Positions 1 to 12,600 of a DNA stretch of 38,089 nt are shown here, piece after piece (position 1 is the stretch's first letter; the number at the start of each line of letters is the position of its first letter). The notes below the pieces were generated by a model. That model was not told the DNA's origin, ran no database searches, and worked only from the letters and a program-made list of their open reading frames with translations. Position numbers and translations under genes: made by a program. The stretch is from Chrysochromulina tobinii (Eukaryota > Haptophyta > Prymnesiales > Chrysochromulinaceae), in contig JWZX01002616.1 of NCBI GenBank assembly GCA_001275005.1, positions 1 to 38,089 on the forward strand, given 5' to 3'.

Positions 1-362
1 GCCCCCAGCGCTCCTTGCAAACCCAGGATTCCGAAATTCCCGATTCCACTTCCGGCCCCCAGCGCTTATTTGCAAACTCGCTATACCTATACCTTGGCTC
101 AGATTCCAAATTCCAATCCTGGCCCCAAGGCCCCCAAGGCCAAGAGGTTTAGGATTCCGAGAGTCCGAAGGTTGAAATTACATTTCCCCCCCTGTAATGT
201 CACACAACCAGTCAAACACGCGACCAAGATTGAAAGAAGTTGAAATTTGCAGCCTCAAGTCTGTGACCCGTGCGGAATGCTTACCGTTGCTTCTAGGCTA
301 AACACACAGTCAAAGCCAAGAGGCTAAACACACAGTTTTCGACGACCACATGTCAGCGCCCA
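1..362. other. Non-coding left edge with short direct repeats
   Basis: I see no convincing gene here. A segment beginning GCCCCCAGCGCT and followed by TTGCAAAC occurs at 1 and again, slightly changed, near 56. GGCTAAACACACAGT occurs twice between about 296 and 336. The region lies downstream of the minus-strand methyltransferase, so it probably holds that gene's 3' flank. Confidence 0.5.
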
Positions 363-1406
363 TCATACCGCAAGTTTGAGGAGCTCGGCAAAGAAGGTGC
401 TAGCACCGTGGACACAGACCAAGTTGCTCCATCGGTGAATCTCCATCTCCTCCCGCCAGCAAGGCGGGGACACGGGCACCAGGCCAAATTTGCCTTGCAT
501 GAAGCAAAACCACCCAACATCTGCCATCCATTGAAGGGTCTGCGCGAGCGTGCGCCGGTCTTTCAAGCCTTGTTTCCAAAAGCCCATTGCGCTGTACTCG
601 AACTCGACGACCTGCACAATTTGAGATCGCAGCGACCGCCGCAAGCCTTCGAGCACGAGTGCGTCCCAACCCTCGGTGTCAATCGTCACCTGAAACACGT
701 GGCCGAACCCGCGCTGCTCAATGAAGTCGTCGAGGCTCGTAGCTAGAGTCGGAAGACGGCCGCGTCTTCTGCAACTGTCGCCGCGCTTGCCAATGGCTCG
801 ACTCTCAGGAGCATGGCAGATGGAAAATCTCTCGTTTCCAGGCGCGGTGGCCACCAGCGGGACGTCGACCATCCTTGTGGAGTTGTCTACGGGACGGTTG
901 TAGACATGGACAATGTCCGAAACTCCTGTGTCATTTACGATCGTTTCGAGCAGGTGAGCCGTGCTGGCAGCGAGCTCGAAAGCATGGATCTCGACGTGAT
1001 TTCCTCCCCGCGCATTCATACGGCTCCGGCGCTCCTCTTGTTTGGTCTGTAGCCCATCTTTGCATGCTCCGGAAGCACTCCAACTGAGAAACCCGAGATG
1101 GTGAGCCGCAGCAAAGGCCTTGATTTGGCTATGCCATCTTCGTTTGCTGACGTTGCGCTCTGGGGCCCATGCTTCGAGGAAGCCCGCAACCTCGAAGCCT
1201 TTATTTGCCCCCGCATTTATGAAGCGAACGGGTTGATTCTGAACTGCTGCAGCTGCAATGACAGAGCGCCACGTCTCGTTCTTGGAGCAGCCTCCGACGC
1301 GCCTTGTGCTACGCACATGTGCCCTGGCTTGAGAAGAGCAGACAGTGGGTGACACGTGCAAAGACGCACTTGTTGCGCACAGGATGCCGACCGCAGGACA
1401 CAGCAT
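363..1406 (-). CDS. FkbM-like SAM-dependent methyltransferase
   Basis: This is an uninterrupted 347-codon frame starting at an ATG and ending in TGA. About residues 62-73 (FINAGANKGFEV) match the glycine-rich SAM-binding motif I of the FkbM family, usually written VDVGANxG. About 100 residues later IHAFEL fits motif II. The stretch VTIDTEGWDALVLEG matches the family signature DIEGxExxVLxG. FkbM proteins usually O-methylate sugars or small metabolites; the substrate cannot be inferred. The N-terminus (LCPAVGILCATSASL) is moderately hydrophobic and could be a targeting peptide. Unlike its neighbours it shows no intron. An in-frame stop lies directly upstream of the chosen ATG. Family assignment is fairly secure, function is not. 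Confidence 0.75.
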   Translation of the reverse strand: MLCPAVGILCATSASLHVSPTVCSSQARAHVRSTRRVGGCSKNETWRSVIAAAAVQNQPVRFINAGANKGFEVAGFLEAWAPERNVSKRRWHSQIKAFAAAHHLGFLSWSASGACKDGLQTKQEERRSRMNARGGNHVEIHAFELAASTAHLLETIVNDTGVSDIVHVYNRPVDNSTRMVDVPLVATAPGNERFSICHAPESRAIGKRGDSCRRRGRLPTLATSLDDFIEQRGFGHVFQVTIDTEGWDALVLEGLRRSLRSQIVQVVEFEYSAMGFWKQGLKDRRTLAQTLQWMADVGWFCFMQGKFGLVPVSPPCWREEMEIHRWSNLVCVHGASTFFAELLKLAV

Positions 1407-1992
1407 CTATTGATGACGGAACAGCGAATGCAGAAACGTCTGCCACACTGAGCTGGCAGAAGAGACTATAGCAGAGCCGCTGCGCGCCAGAGGCAGGAGA
1501 GAGCAGCGACAGAAGCGGAGGTCGCGCACGAAAGCGGAGGTCGCGTCCTTAGCGCCTGCCATGGCGACGAGTGAAGTTTGAGTCGTACCGGTAAAGGGTG
1601 CCGTGGGGCGCATCGTCTCACGCCCGCGACGCAACCATACCTCTGAGCACGCCCCCCTAACTTCATCGTTACTTTATCGCCACGCTCTGTATGCTTGGAC
1701 TCACCTCCCATTGCCACGTGTGCGTTGCTGTAAGGCGTGCCAACTTCGAGCTAGCGAGGCGCCACCCGCGGGCGGTCTGCCTGTGTCGATCCCATGGCCG
1801 AACCAACTACCGAGTACGTGCCGGGTTCTGGGTATTACACCGCCTCGTGGCACAATCGCGTTTTAATTTATAGGCGTTCTTTGCGCATGCATGCATGATG
1901 AGTTAGGAACGGAGAATTCCTAACCGTTGCATTTCCAGGGTGTTCGAAGAGGCTGTAGCGCGCTCGCTCCCAACGTCGTGACGGGAGTGTTC
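1407..1992. other. Intergenic region between divergent genes
   Basis: About 590 bases lie between the methyltransferase start (minus) and the first ATG of the coiled-coil gene (plus). It presumably holds both promoters. I see no convincing TATA element. A plus-strand frame stays open upstream of 1993 from about 1927 but begins with TTG, so I placed the start at the ATG at 1993. Confidence 0.4.
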
Positions 1993-4900
1993 ATGTTCCA
2001 TGCAATACCGAATGCCTTGGACCGCCGTCGCTTGCTCGACGAGCCGCAGCTGCCATCGGCAGAAGCGCTCGAGCAGTGGTGGCCCGAGCCCGAGCGCGAG
2101 AAGTTCAGTATCCTCGTGCCATTTGGCGGCGCGAGGCCTCGGGAAGCCTCGGGAGCCCTCGGCACGAGGCGAGAGGTGCCGCCCGCCAACCGCTCGAGTG
2201 ACATGCAGAGCTTCTTGCCTAGGCCCATGACCAGCTTCGTCCGGCCAGCGTCGATGCGCCACATCGCGTCCGAGCCGTCGCTCGACTATCGTCGACCGTC
2301 GATCTCCGCTCCGGCGCAGCAGCAGCCCTCTCCCGAGGCGGAGGCGCTCGGGTTCGGCTTGCCTCATAAGGAGTCCCCCAAGGCGGGCACGCTCGGGCTT
2401 GGCTTGCAGCTCACGCCGCTGCAGACCATGCTCATTGCGCGCGATTCCACAAGATGCCTCCTCAATCAGGAAAGAAGCCTCGTCAATCAGGAAAGAAGCT
2501 TCGTCAATCAGGAAAGAAGCCTCGTGAAGAGCGCCTCCACACGAACGACCAACGGCGACCTGAGCTCACGACCGGCGACGGGCCTCTCGGCAAGCGCGTC
2601 CAGCCCACGCATCCGCCCCCCAGCCCCCCTCGGCGGCCACCCCAGTGGCCCCCGACCAAGGGTAGGGGGCGCGGGCAGTGGGGCTGTGGGGAAGGGCAGT
2701 GGGGCTGTGGGGAAAGGCAGTGGGGCTGTGGGGAAAGGCAGTGGGGCTGTCGCCGCACGCGGGCCGAGGACGCACCCAAATCCTCTCGAGGATCGCGCCG
2801 TCTTGGGCGGGCCGAGGACGCACCCAAATCCTCTCGAGGATCGCGCCGTCTTGGGCGGGCCGAGGACGCACCCAAATCCTCTCGAGGATCGCGCCGTCTT
2901 GGGCGGGCCGAGGACGCACCCAAATCCTCTCGAGGATCGCGCCGTCTTGGGCGGGTCGGGCGGCGGCGGCCGGGAGGGTGGCGGCGGGGAGGGTGGCGGC
3001 GGCGGCGGCGGCGGCGAGGGCGGCATCCTCTCGCTGTGGCAGAACCAAGCGCCTCGTCAAGCCAACTCGCCCAGCACGGCGCCTCAAGTGCCTCGTCAAG
3101 CCAACTCGCCCAGCACGGCGCCCAGCTCGAAGCTGCTGCCCAGGCCCCTGCTCGTCGGTGGTCGGGATCCGAGTCGCTCAGAGGATGCCCTCGGACAGGT
3201 CGAGACGCATGCAATGACCTCTGATGACCTCTAATGACCTCTGATGAACTCCCTCGGACAGGTCGAGACGCATGCAATGACCTCTGATGACCTCTGATGA
3301 CCTCTGATGACCTCTGATGACCTCTGATGACCTCTGATGCCCCCTGGTGACCTCTGATGACCTCTGATGCCCCCTGGTGACCTCTGATGACCTCTGATGA
3401 CCTCTGATGACCTCTGATGACCTCTGATGACCTCTGATTGCCTCCCTCATCAGTTGGTGCTCCAGATGGACCCGACCGAACTCGAGATGCACCTGATGAC
3501 CTCTGATGACCTCTGATGACCTCTGATGACCTCGGATGCCCCCTGGTGACCTCGGATGCCCCCTGGTGACCTCGGATGCCCCCTGGTGACCTCGGATGCC
3601 CCCTGGTGACCTCGGATGCCCCCTGGTGACCTCGGATGCCCTCTAAACGACCTCTGATGACCCTTGATGACCCCTGATGACAATGACCTCTAATGACCTC
3701 TGATGGCATCCCTTGGACACAACAGGTCGACACACATGCGATGCCCATGGCAGAGGCGGAGGGCAACCCGTTCGCCAACCGGCTCGCTATTGCTCATCAT
3801 CGGAGCCACCAGGTGAGATGGCGCTTGATGACGCCCACGACGGCGCTCGATCGCACCTGTGATCGCCTCTGATGGCCTCTGATGGCCTCCCTCACCATCG
3901 GAGCCACCAGGTGAGATGGCGCTTGATGACGCCCACGACGGCGCTCGATCGCACCTGTGATCGCCTCTGATGGCCTCTGATGGCCTCCCTCACCATCGGA
4001 GCCACCAGGTGAGATGGCGCTTGATGGCGCCCACGACGGCGCTCGGTCGCACCTGTGATGGCCTCTGATGGCCTCCCTCATCAGCGACGCGCGTGCCACG
4101 TGTCCTTGTCGCAGCTCGAGGCGCTTGAGATCTCGTCCCGATTAAGCCACTGGATGCATGCATTCGAGAGTGACGAATCCTGCTTCGCATCCAAGGCTGT
4201 CTTTGTGGAATTGCGCCTCCGGTGATGATCTCTCTGATTGCCTCTCTGATTGCGTCCCTCATCACTGTATTTGTGAAATTGCGCCTCAGGCGAGCGCTCG
4301 CCGTTTCCGCCATGCTGGGCATCTCCACTGATTGCTACCTGATTGCATCCTTCTTCAGGCAAGCGCTCGCCTCCTCTGCCATGCTGGGCGTACCGAACGC
4401 CTTCCGCTGCGCCGTCGCGTGCGACGCGTTCGAGCGCGTGGCGCCGCTCACCGGCCGGTTTGAAGGAGTGCTCGGTCTGGTTTGGCGCGAGATTGTGCGT
4501 TGCTTGTACAGCGACTATACGCCGGAGCTGCCCGGCGCGGGCGCGAAGGTGTATGCGATGCGCACGCCCTTCTTCGTTGAGGCGCGGCGGCTGCAGCAGA
4601 TGGTCGACGAGCTGCGCGTTCAGGTGATTGCACTTGATTGCAATTGATTGCACTTGATTGCAGCATATGGTCGACGAGATGCGCGTTCAGGTGACTGCAC
4701 TTGATTGCAATTGATTGCACTTGATTGCAGCATATGGTCGACGAGATGCGCGTTCAGGTGATTGCACCCGATTGACGCTGATTGATATGACCACTGATGG
4801 CCACTGATGGCCACTGATGGCCACTGATGGCCACTGATGGCCACTGATTGTATCCCTCATTGCATGCACAGGCGACGCTTGACTCGCAGAAGCGCGAGGC

Positions 4901-6571
4901 CGACACGGACGCCGCTGACCAGAAGGGCAGGCTGCTCAGCAAGACGCTCGGCAAGATGAATCGCGTGCTCGGCATCTCGCAGGGGATGAGTGAGGTGAGA
5001 TTGCAGTGAGATTGCAGTGAGATTGCACTTGATGAACCGCGTGCTCGGCATCTCGCAGGGGATGAGTGAGGTGAGATTGCAGTGAGATTGCACTTGATTG
5101 CACGGTATCTCGCAGCGGATTAGGGAGGTCGAGATTGTGAAGCTCGAAGCTCACCTATACGACGCGTTTGACGAAGCTCATCTCCGAGCTCGAATCTCGC
5201 CTGATACCGTAGGTCGAGATTGTGAAGCTCAAGATGGAGGGCCTCGAGAAGCTGCTGGCCGAGGCCCTCGCCGAGCTCGAATCCCACAAGGTGTGTGCTG
5301 ATTGGCCTCTGATGGCGCGTTTGACGGAGCGCACCGCCGAGCTCGAATCTCGCCTGATGACGTTTGACGGAGCGCATCGCCGAGCTCGATTCTCGCCTCC
5401 AGACGGGCGACAAGCTCGACAAGCTCGTCCGCCTGTGGATGCAGCTGAGCACGGAGCAGCAGGTGATGACCTCTAATGACCTCTAATGACCTCTAATGAC
5501 TTCTGATGACCTCTGATGACCTCTAATGACCTCTGATGACCTCTAATGACCTCTGATGGCATCCCTTGGAGCGGCAGGAGGAGGCGCTCACTGTTCACTT
5601 GCTCACCTCGCCCTCGATGTCGAGCTGTATGACGGGGCGGCTGACGGACGAGGTGGACGCAGATTGGGACCCAGATTGGAACCAGATTGGAAACAGATTG
5701 TACCCAGATTAGACCCAGATTGGAAACCATCTTTGGCAACCACGGATGGCGCCTCTGCATGCGCCTCTTGAGTTGATGAGGGAGGCAATCATCAAACGTC
5801 GCCTCCGAGTGCGAGGTTGAACCACGGGACAGCTGATGATTGCCTCCCTCATTGCATACAGGTGGGCGGCTGGCTCCATCATCTGCTCTCGGGGCTGACG
5901 GAGGTGTCCGAGCAGGAGCCTTCATTAGGGACGCAATCAGGGAGCAATCAGGACGCGACGCCTTCTCGTGTGGTCCTCTACTTACTGAGTACCCTGAGCG
6001 ATGAGTGCCGGCTCGCACTAGCCGCCAAGGTGCCTTGATGGGGCCACTGATTGCCTCCCTAATGGCTACCTAATTGCCTCCCTACGTGCCTCTCTAATTG
6101 CATGCATCCCTGATTGCCTCCCTAATTTCCACCCTCATTGCATGCAGGTTCTCACCGACTGCCACGAGCCGCGGCTCGTTGGTTTCACACTGGGCTCTGT
6201 GTTGGCCGCGCATGCATCCGTTGGACGGCACGTGCTAATGATCCAGAGTCTGGGCGAGCGGCTGCATGTGTAAACATGCACACGCCCTGAATATCCCGCC
6301 GTAGAGATAAGAGTGCCGCTGATGTAGATCTGATGGCCTCCTTCATCAGTGATGGATTGGCGCTGAGTGCCGCTGAGTGGATCGATCTGATGTTAGATCT
6401 GATGGCCTCCTTCATCAGGTATGAAGACGAGGACTACACACCGCCGTATGATGATCCGAAGGCCGTGAGTGACTTCGCAGCGCTGGTACGGCTTCGAAAC
6501 GGATGAGCCGCCTTGCATGCACGTGCTCACCACGGCGCGGCGTCCCCACAGGTGGGGCTTCGACACGTCTT

Positions 6572-6611
<40 letters not shown>

Positions 6612-9600
6612 CACAAGTCCGCAACGCGCCCGAGTGCGGCAGAGACGGAGGCGGCGGCGGAGGCGGCGGCATCTACACGCAAAGAGTCCGCGGCGGTGCA
6701 AGCTCGCGTGGCCGAGCTCAAGCGTAAGCAGCAGGCTGGAGAGCTCTCCGCGGACGAGATGGCGGAGCTTGCCGCCTCTCAGACAAAATTGACGCAACTG
6801 GAGGCGCAGGCGCAGCGGCTGGAGGCGGTGGCGGCGGCGGGCGCGGCGGGGGCGGGGGACGATCTGTTGGAAGGGTCTGATGCAGAAGCGGAGGCGGTGG
6901 CTGTCAAGGAACGGAATTGCACTTGATTGCACTTGATTGCACTTGATTGCACTTGATTGCAGAAGCGGAGGCGGAGGCTGTCAAGGAACGGATCTCAGAG
7001 CTCACAAAATCTCCGTTGATTGCTACGGATGGGCCGCCTTGCATGCAAGCGCTCACCACGGCGCGGCGACACCGCAGGAACGGATCTCCGAGCTCAAGCG
7101 ACGGCAGGTGTCCGGTGAGCTCTCGGACGCGGAGAAGGCCGAGCTCACGAAGAGTGAAGCGAAGTTGGGCAGGCTCGAGGCCGCGATGAGCAGTGCGGAG
7201 GGAGGTGGTACGTTGATTGCTACGGATGGGTCGCCTAGGGTCGCCTTGCATGCAAGTGCTCACCACGGCGCGACCCTCCCCCTTTCCCACAGGTGGGGTA
7301 CCTTCGGATCCGGCGGCGGCGGCGGCGGAGGCGGCGGCGATCGCGGCGCGGCTGGCCGAGCTCAAGCGCAAGCAGGAGGCCGGCGAGCTGACGGATGCGG
7401 AGATGGCCGAATTAGGCAAGGCCGAGCGCCGGCTCGCGACGCTTGACGAGGCGCAGGCGAGCTGCGATCTGATTGCGATCTGATTGCGATCTGATTGCGA
7501 GCTCACTGCGAGCTCACTGCGATCTCATCTGAGGATTGCGACGGATGGCCCCTCTGATGGCTCCGCTGATGGTCGCTGATTGGAATCCGAGTGCGCCCCT
7601 TCCTAATTAGGCGAGCCGCGATCGGGTTGACGAGCTCCAGAAGAAGAAGGCGTCGGGCAAGCTCAGTAAGGCGGAGAAGGCGGAGCTGGCCAAAGAAGAG
7701 GCGAGGTTGGCGGAGCTGCAGGCGAGATACCAATGAATCATGATGACCTCTGATGACCTCTGATGGCCAAAGAAGAGGCGAGGTTGGCGGAGCTGCAGGC
7801 GAGATGCCAAAGAGTGTGGCTGATTGCTCCCTGCGTGTGGCTGATTGCTCCGCTGTGGGCGCGGAGTCACGCAGGGGAGTGGCTGATTGCCACTGAGTGC
7901 CACTGAGTGCCACTGAGTGCGCCGCGGTGTGAGCGCGGAGCCATGCAGGGCGGCGGCAAGGGTGGCAAGAAGGGAGGCAAGGATGGCGACGACGGGGCGG
8001 CGATGGCCAAGCGTCTGACCGAGATGGAGAAGAGGCATGCGAAGGAGATGGAGGAGGCCGAGCGCCGGATGAATGAGCTCATCAGCAAGCTCATGGACCC
8101 CAATCTGAGTGACGCAGATCGGCGGGCGCTCCTTGATGGAGAGAAGGATCGTCAAGCGAAGGCGAGTGGAGAGCGGCAGGCCAAGCTGGAGGCGATGGAG
8201 AAGGCGGCCAAGGGAGGCAAGGTGTGCGGCTGATGGGCACTGATTTCGGCTGATTGGCATTGAGTGCTGCTAATGGGCACTGATTGCGGCTGAAGGCGTG
8301 CCGTGTTTGTCATTTTTGGTCGTTGATTGCCGTTGCTGGCTACGTATGGGTCATGCGTATGGGCAGGTGTCCAAAGCGGAGGCTGATGACCTCTGATGAC
8401 CTATGATGACCTCTGATGACCTCTGATGACCTCCGATGGGCATGTGTCCAAAGCGGAGGCTGATGACCTCTGATGACCTATGATGACCTCTGATGACCTC
8501 CGATGACCTCCGATGGGCATGTGTCCAAAGCGGAGGCTGATGACCTCTGATGACCTCTGATGCTCTCTGATGACCTCCGATGACCTCCGATGGGCATGTG
8601 TCCAAAGCAGAGGCTGATGACCTCTGATGACCTCTGATGATCTCCGATGACCTCCGATGACCTCCGATGGGCAGGTGTCCAAAGCGGAGGCTGATGCGGC
8701 CGAGAAGGAGGCGAAGGCGGTCAAATCTCGAATGGCCGAGCTCAAGCGTAAGCAGCAGGCCGGAGAGCTCACCGACGAGGAGAAGGCGGAGCTTCGGTGT
8801 GAATGCAGCTGATTGCCGCTGATGAACTTGATTGCTGATGATGACATTGAGAGCTCACAGAGAAGTAGCTTCGGTGTGAATGCAGCCTCCAGAACTCCTT
8901 TGTTGAGCTTGATGATCACTGATGACGATGGATTGCTGTAGACGGCGACGGATTGCGCCGGAGTGCATCTGATTGGCACCGATTGCGTCTGATGGCTCTT
9001 TTCATATTCTCTCTCTCTCTCTCTCGCAGCCAATCGGAGTCGAAGCTCGCGGATCTCGAGGAGACAGTGGCTGCGGGCAAGAGCGGCGGCAAGCGCAAGG
9101 GCGGGGGCAAGGGCGGGGGCGGCGGCGGCGGCGGCGGCCCTTCGGTCAACGAGTTTGGGATTGAGGTGGTCGAGGTTGGGTGCCAAGCTGGGCAGCCTAT
9201 GCTTGGGAGTGGCGGTGGCGGCGGCGGCGGGCAGCTGGGCCTGATTTGGGTCGAAGTGGGCAACCTGCCACCGGCGGGTGGCACCGAGTTGAGTCATGCG
9301 AAGCTCTCGCACGCTGTGAAGACCAAGCACCATGAGCACGGGAAGGTGAACTTCACACCTGAGGAGCTGGGGGCGATGGGCGCGGACGAGATTCGTCGAG
9401 ATCAGTTCGTCAAGAGCGTGGGCGAGGGGGGTGTCATCACCTACTTCATGCCAGGTGAGTGCCATCTGAGTGTGCTCTCTGAATGTGCCATCTGAATATG
9501 CATCTGATTGCATACTGATTGCATGCTGATTGCATGCTGATTGCATGCTGATTGCATGCTGATTGCATGCTGATTGCCTCAAATCGCATCGGATTGCTTG

Positions 9601-12600
9601 TGATGGCCTCCATCATCAGGCAATCCGCCGCCGGCGCGCTCCACCAAACTGCCCGAGAGTGCGATGACCTCGCTCGGCGAGATTCGGTTCGGGCGCAAGG
9701 ACATCCAAGCGATGAATGTGCTCATGTGCCGCAAGCTCGTCGCAGCGCTCTACCAGGTGCGAAGATGGCTTCCCAGCAGGCCTCCCTAATTGCCTCTCGC
9801 ATCACGTTCGGCTGTGCTTGATTGCGTCCCTCATCTCTGAGTGCCTCCCTAATTGCCTCTCTCATCAGGTCAAGACCGATATGGATCAGAAGGCAGAGCC
9901 AAGCAAGTTTCGTCAGAGCTTCGCCTCGTTCGTGCCCGACCAGTTCGTCCAGCTGTACGGCAAAGGTGAGTGTGGCTGATTGCTCCCTGATTGTGGTTGA
10001 TTGTGGCTGAGTGCTCCCTGCGTGTGGCTGTACGGCAAAGGCGGCTCGATCGCGCTCGAAAAGTTCAGCCAGTTTGCGTACGGCGTGCGTGAGAACCGCA
10101 TCCGTCTCAACGCCAAGGAGGAGAAGGAGGTGAGGGCCTCCCTGTGAAGACCTCTCTGATTGCCTCTGATGACCACCGATGAGGAACATGCGCGCGCCAT
10201 ATTCGTCTCTGATTGCGTCCCTGATTGCGTCCCTCATCAGGACGAGCCCATCCTCTACTTCTTCTTGATTGCGTCCCTGATTGCGTCCCTGATTGCGTCC
10301 CTCATCAGGACGAGCCAATCCTCTACTTCTTCTGGCGTGCGTGTCACCACGGCGTGCCACTCGACGAAAGGTGCGATGACCTCTGATGACCTCTGATGAC
10401 CTCTGATGAACCGTGATTGCGCCCCTCGACGAAAGGTGCGATGATCTCAGCTTCATCTGAGCGGAGTGCGCCTGATTGCGCCTGATGGACTTCCTCATCA
10501 GCTCACCGTGCCACCACGGCGCGCCTCTTGATGAAAGGTTGCCTCATGAGGACTTCGATTTCTTCATCGAGCTGCTCGGCATACTGGCGGAGACTGCGGC
10601 GGGGGAGCACACTCTCAACCTGGCGGGCATCGGCGCGTTCTGGAACATGTTCGGCTCGATGGCTGAGATCCAATTACCGGCGTTCGTGTACATCCAGGTG
10701 TGATGATTGCCTCTGATTGCGATCCAATTACCGGCGTTCGTGTACATCCAGGTGTGCTGATTGCCTCTGATTGCGATCCACAATTACCGGCATTCGTGTA
10801 CATCCAGGTGTGCTGATTGCCTCTGATTGCGATCCAATTACCGGCATTCGTGTACATCCAGGTGTGATGATTGCCTCTGATTGCGATCCAATTACCGGCA
10901 TTCGTGTACATCCAGGTGTGATGATTGCCTCTGATTGCGATCCAATTACCGGCGTTCGTGTACATCCATGTGTGATGATTGCCTGTGATTGCCTATCCAA
11001 TTACCCGCGTTCGTGTACATCTAGGTGTGATGATTGCCTCTGATTGCCTTGAACGACCTCTCTGATGACCTCTCTGCTGGCCTCTCTGGTGGCCTCTCTG
11101 ATGACCTCTCGAATGGCCCTCTGATGGCCTCTGATGACCTCTGATGGCCGCGAGCTATTGAGCGCCGAGACACTGATGGCCGCGAGACACTGGCCGACTT
11201 CGGGTGTTCACATTCACAGGCCCTCGAGCGTCGCTTCCGAGAAAATGCATCGATCGAGCCCGAGATGCCCAACACGGCGCACCCGGAGTTGCTCTCTCGG
11301 CTGAAGAAGATCACGCTGGCGAGCTGCGCCAAATTTTGGAGCGACTCGAAGCTGACCGGCCGCCGGGCGATGCTGCCTGCGCCCAAGTACAAGCCCGAGC
11401 TGCTTGGTGCACATGGGGTGCGATGAGCTCTGATGAGCTCTGATGACCCCTGATGAGCTCCGAGTGCCTCTGATTGCCCCTGATGACCAGTGATGACCTC
11501 TGACGACCTCTGAGTGCCTCTAATTGCGAGCGCACAATGACTTATGATGACTTATGATGACCCCTGATGACCCCTGATGATCTGAGATACCGGTGAGATT
11601 GGCGCCCCTCTCTGTCGCCACGTTCACCCTCATGCCTGTGAACGACCGCCTGTGAACGACTGCCTGTGAACGACTGGCCTGTGAACGACCGCCTGTGACT
11701 CTTGCGTGTGGGCAGTTGCGCATCGGCTTCCTGCCAGTCGAGACCTTCTTAGCGCAATGCCTCGAGGGAATGCATGCACAGCACGCCAAGGATGCCACCA
11801 TGCTCGACAGTCTCTGGCGAGGATGGGTTGACGAAGCTGGCGAGGTGAGATCTCGTCCACAGCCCTTCCCCCTCCCTCCGCCTTATCCCCCCTAAGCACT
11901 CCCTACTTGCGACCTCTAATTGCCTCTAATTGCCTCTAAAATTGCCTCCCTAATTGCCTCCCTAATCACTTCATACAGGCGACCTTCGACGTCTTCGCCG
12001 ATATGCTCGAGGCCGCCGCGCCGCAATTGACGGAGCCCGAGATGCAGGCGCTCTACCAGCGGGCAATCAGCGGCGACGAGGCCGGCGTCGTCTCGATGGC
12101 GTTGATCGAAGCGAACTTGCGGAAGCAGAGGATCACAATCAAGCATCACCCGAATCGCATGCCGCCGCCGCCACCGCCGCCGCCCAAGGGGGCGCCCGCT
12201 ACGGCGCCGCCCAAGGGAGCGCGAGCGTCGACGCCGCCGCCACCCGCCGAGATCGCGTACGAGATTGCATCCGAGATTGCTGAGATCGAGAGCTCCGCTG
12301 AGGGCTCTACAGGTGCATTGGCGGCTGGTTCGGAAGGGGGGTGGAAGACAGTTGGTAAGGGCGCCAACACGCTGTGGAAGGTGCGTGAGGCCTCTCTGAT
12401 GGCCCTTTTGATGGCCTCACCGATGTCCCCTTTCTGATTGCAACTCTCTGGCCCTGTGTCAGGGTTCGTCACCTTCTGATTGCCTCTGATTGCCTCTCTC
12501 TGGCCCTGTGTCAGGGTTCGTCAGCTTCTGATTGCCTCTGATTGCCTCTCTCTGGCCCTGTGTCAGGGTTCGTCACCTTCTGATGGCCTCTGATTGCCTC

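Noticed and set aside
3199-3725. CRISPR-like array
   Set aside because: Units are contiguous 10-bp tandem repeats without unique spacers, inside a eukaryotic intron, with no cas genes.
2504-3778. A 424-codon minus-strand open frame across the exon 1 repeats and intron 1 array
   Set aside because: It translates the reverse of the CTCTGATGAC arrays into monotonous RGHQRSSEVI repeats and runs across coding repeats. It is a by-product of repeats lacking stops in several frames.
5463-5577. Box C/D snoRNA cluster, because TGATGA and CTGA recur
   Set aside because: The motifs arise from one 10-bp unit and overlap each other. There are no paired C/D and C'/D' boxes with guide segments or terminal stems. 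The branch-site reading explains them better.
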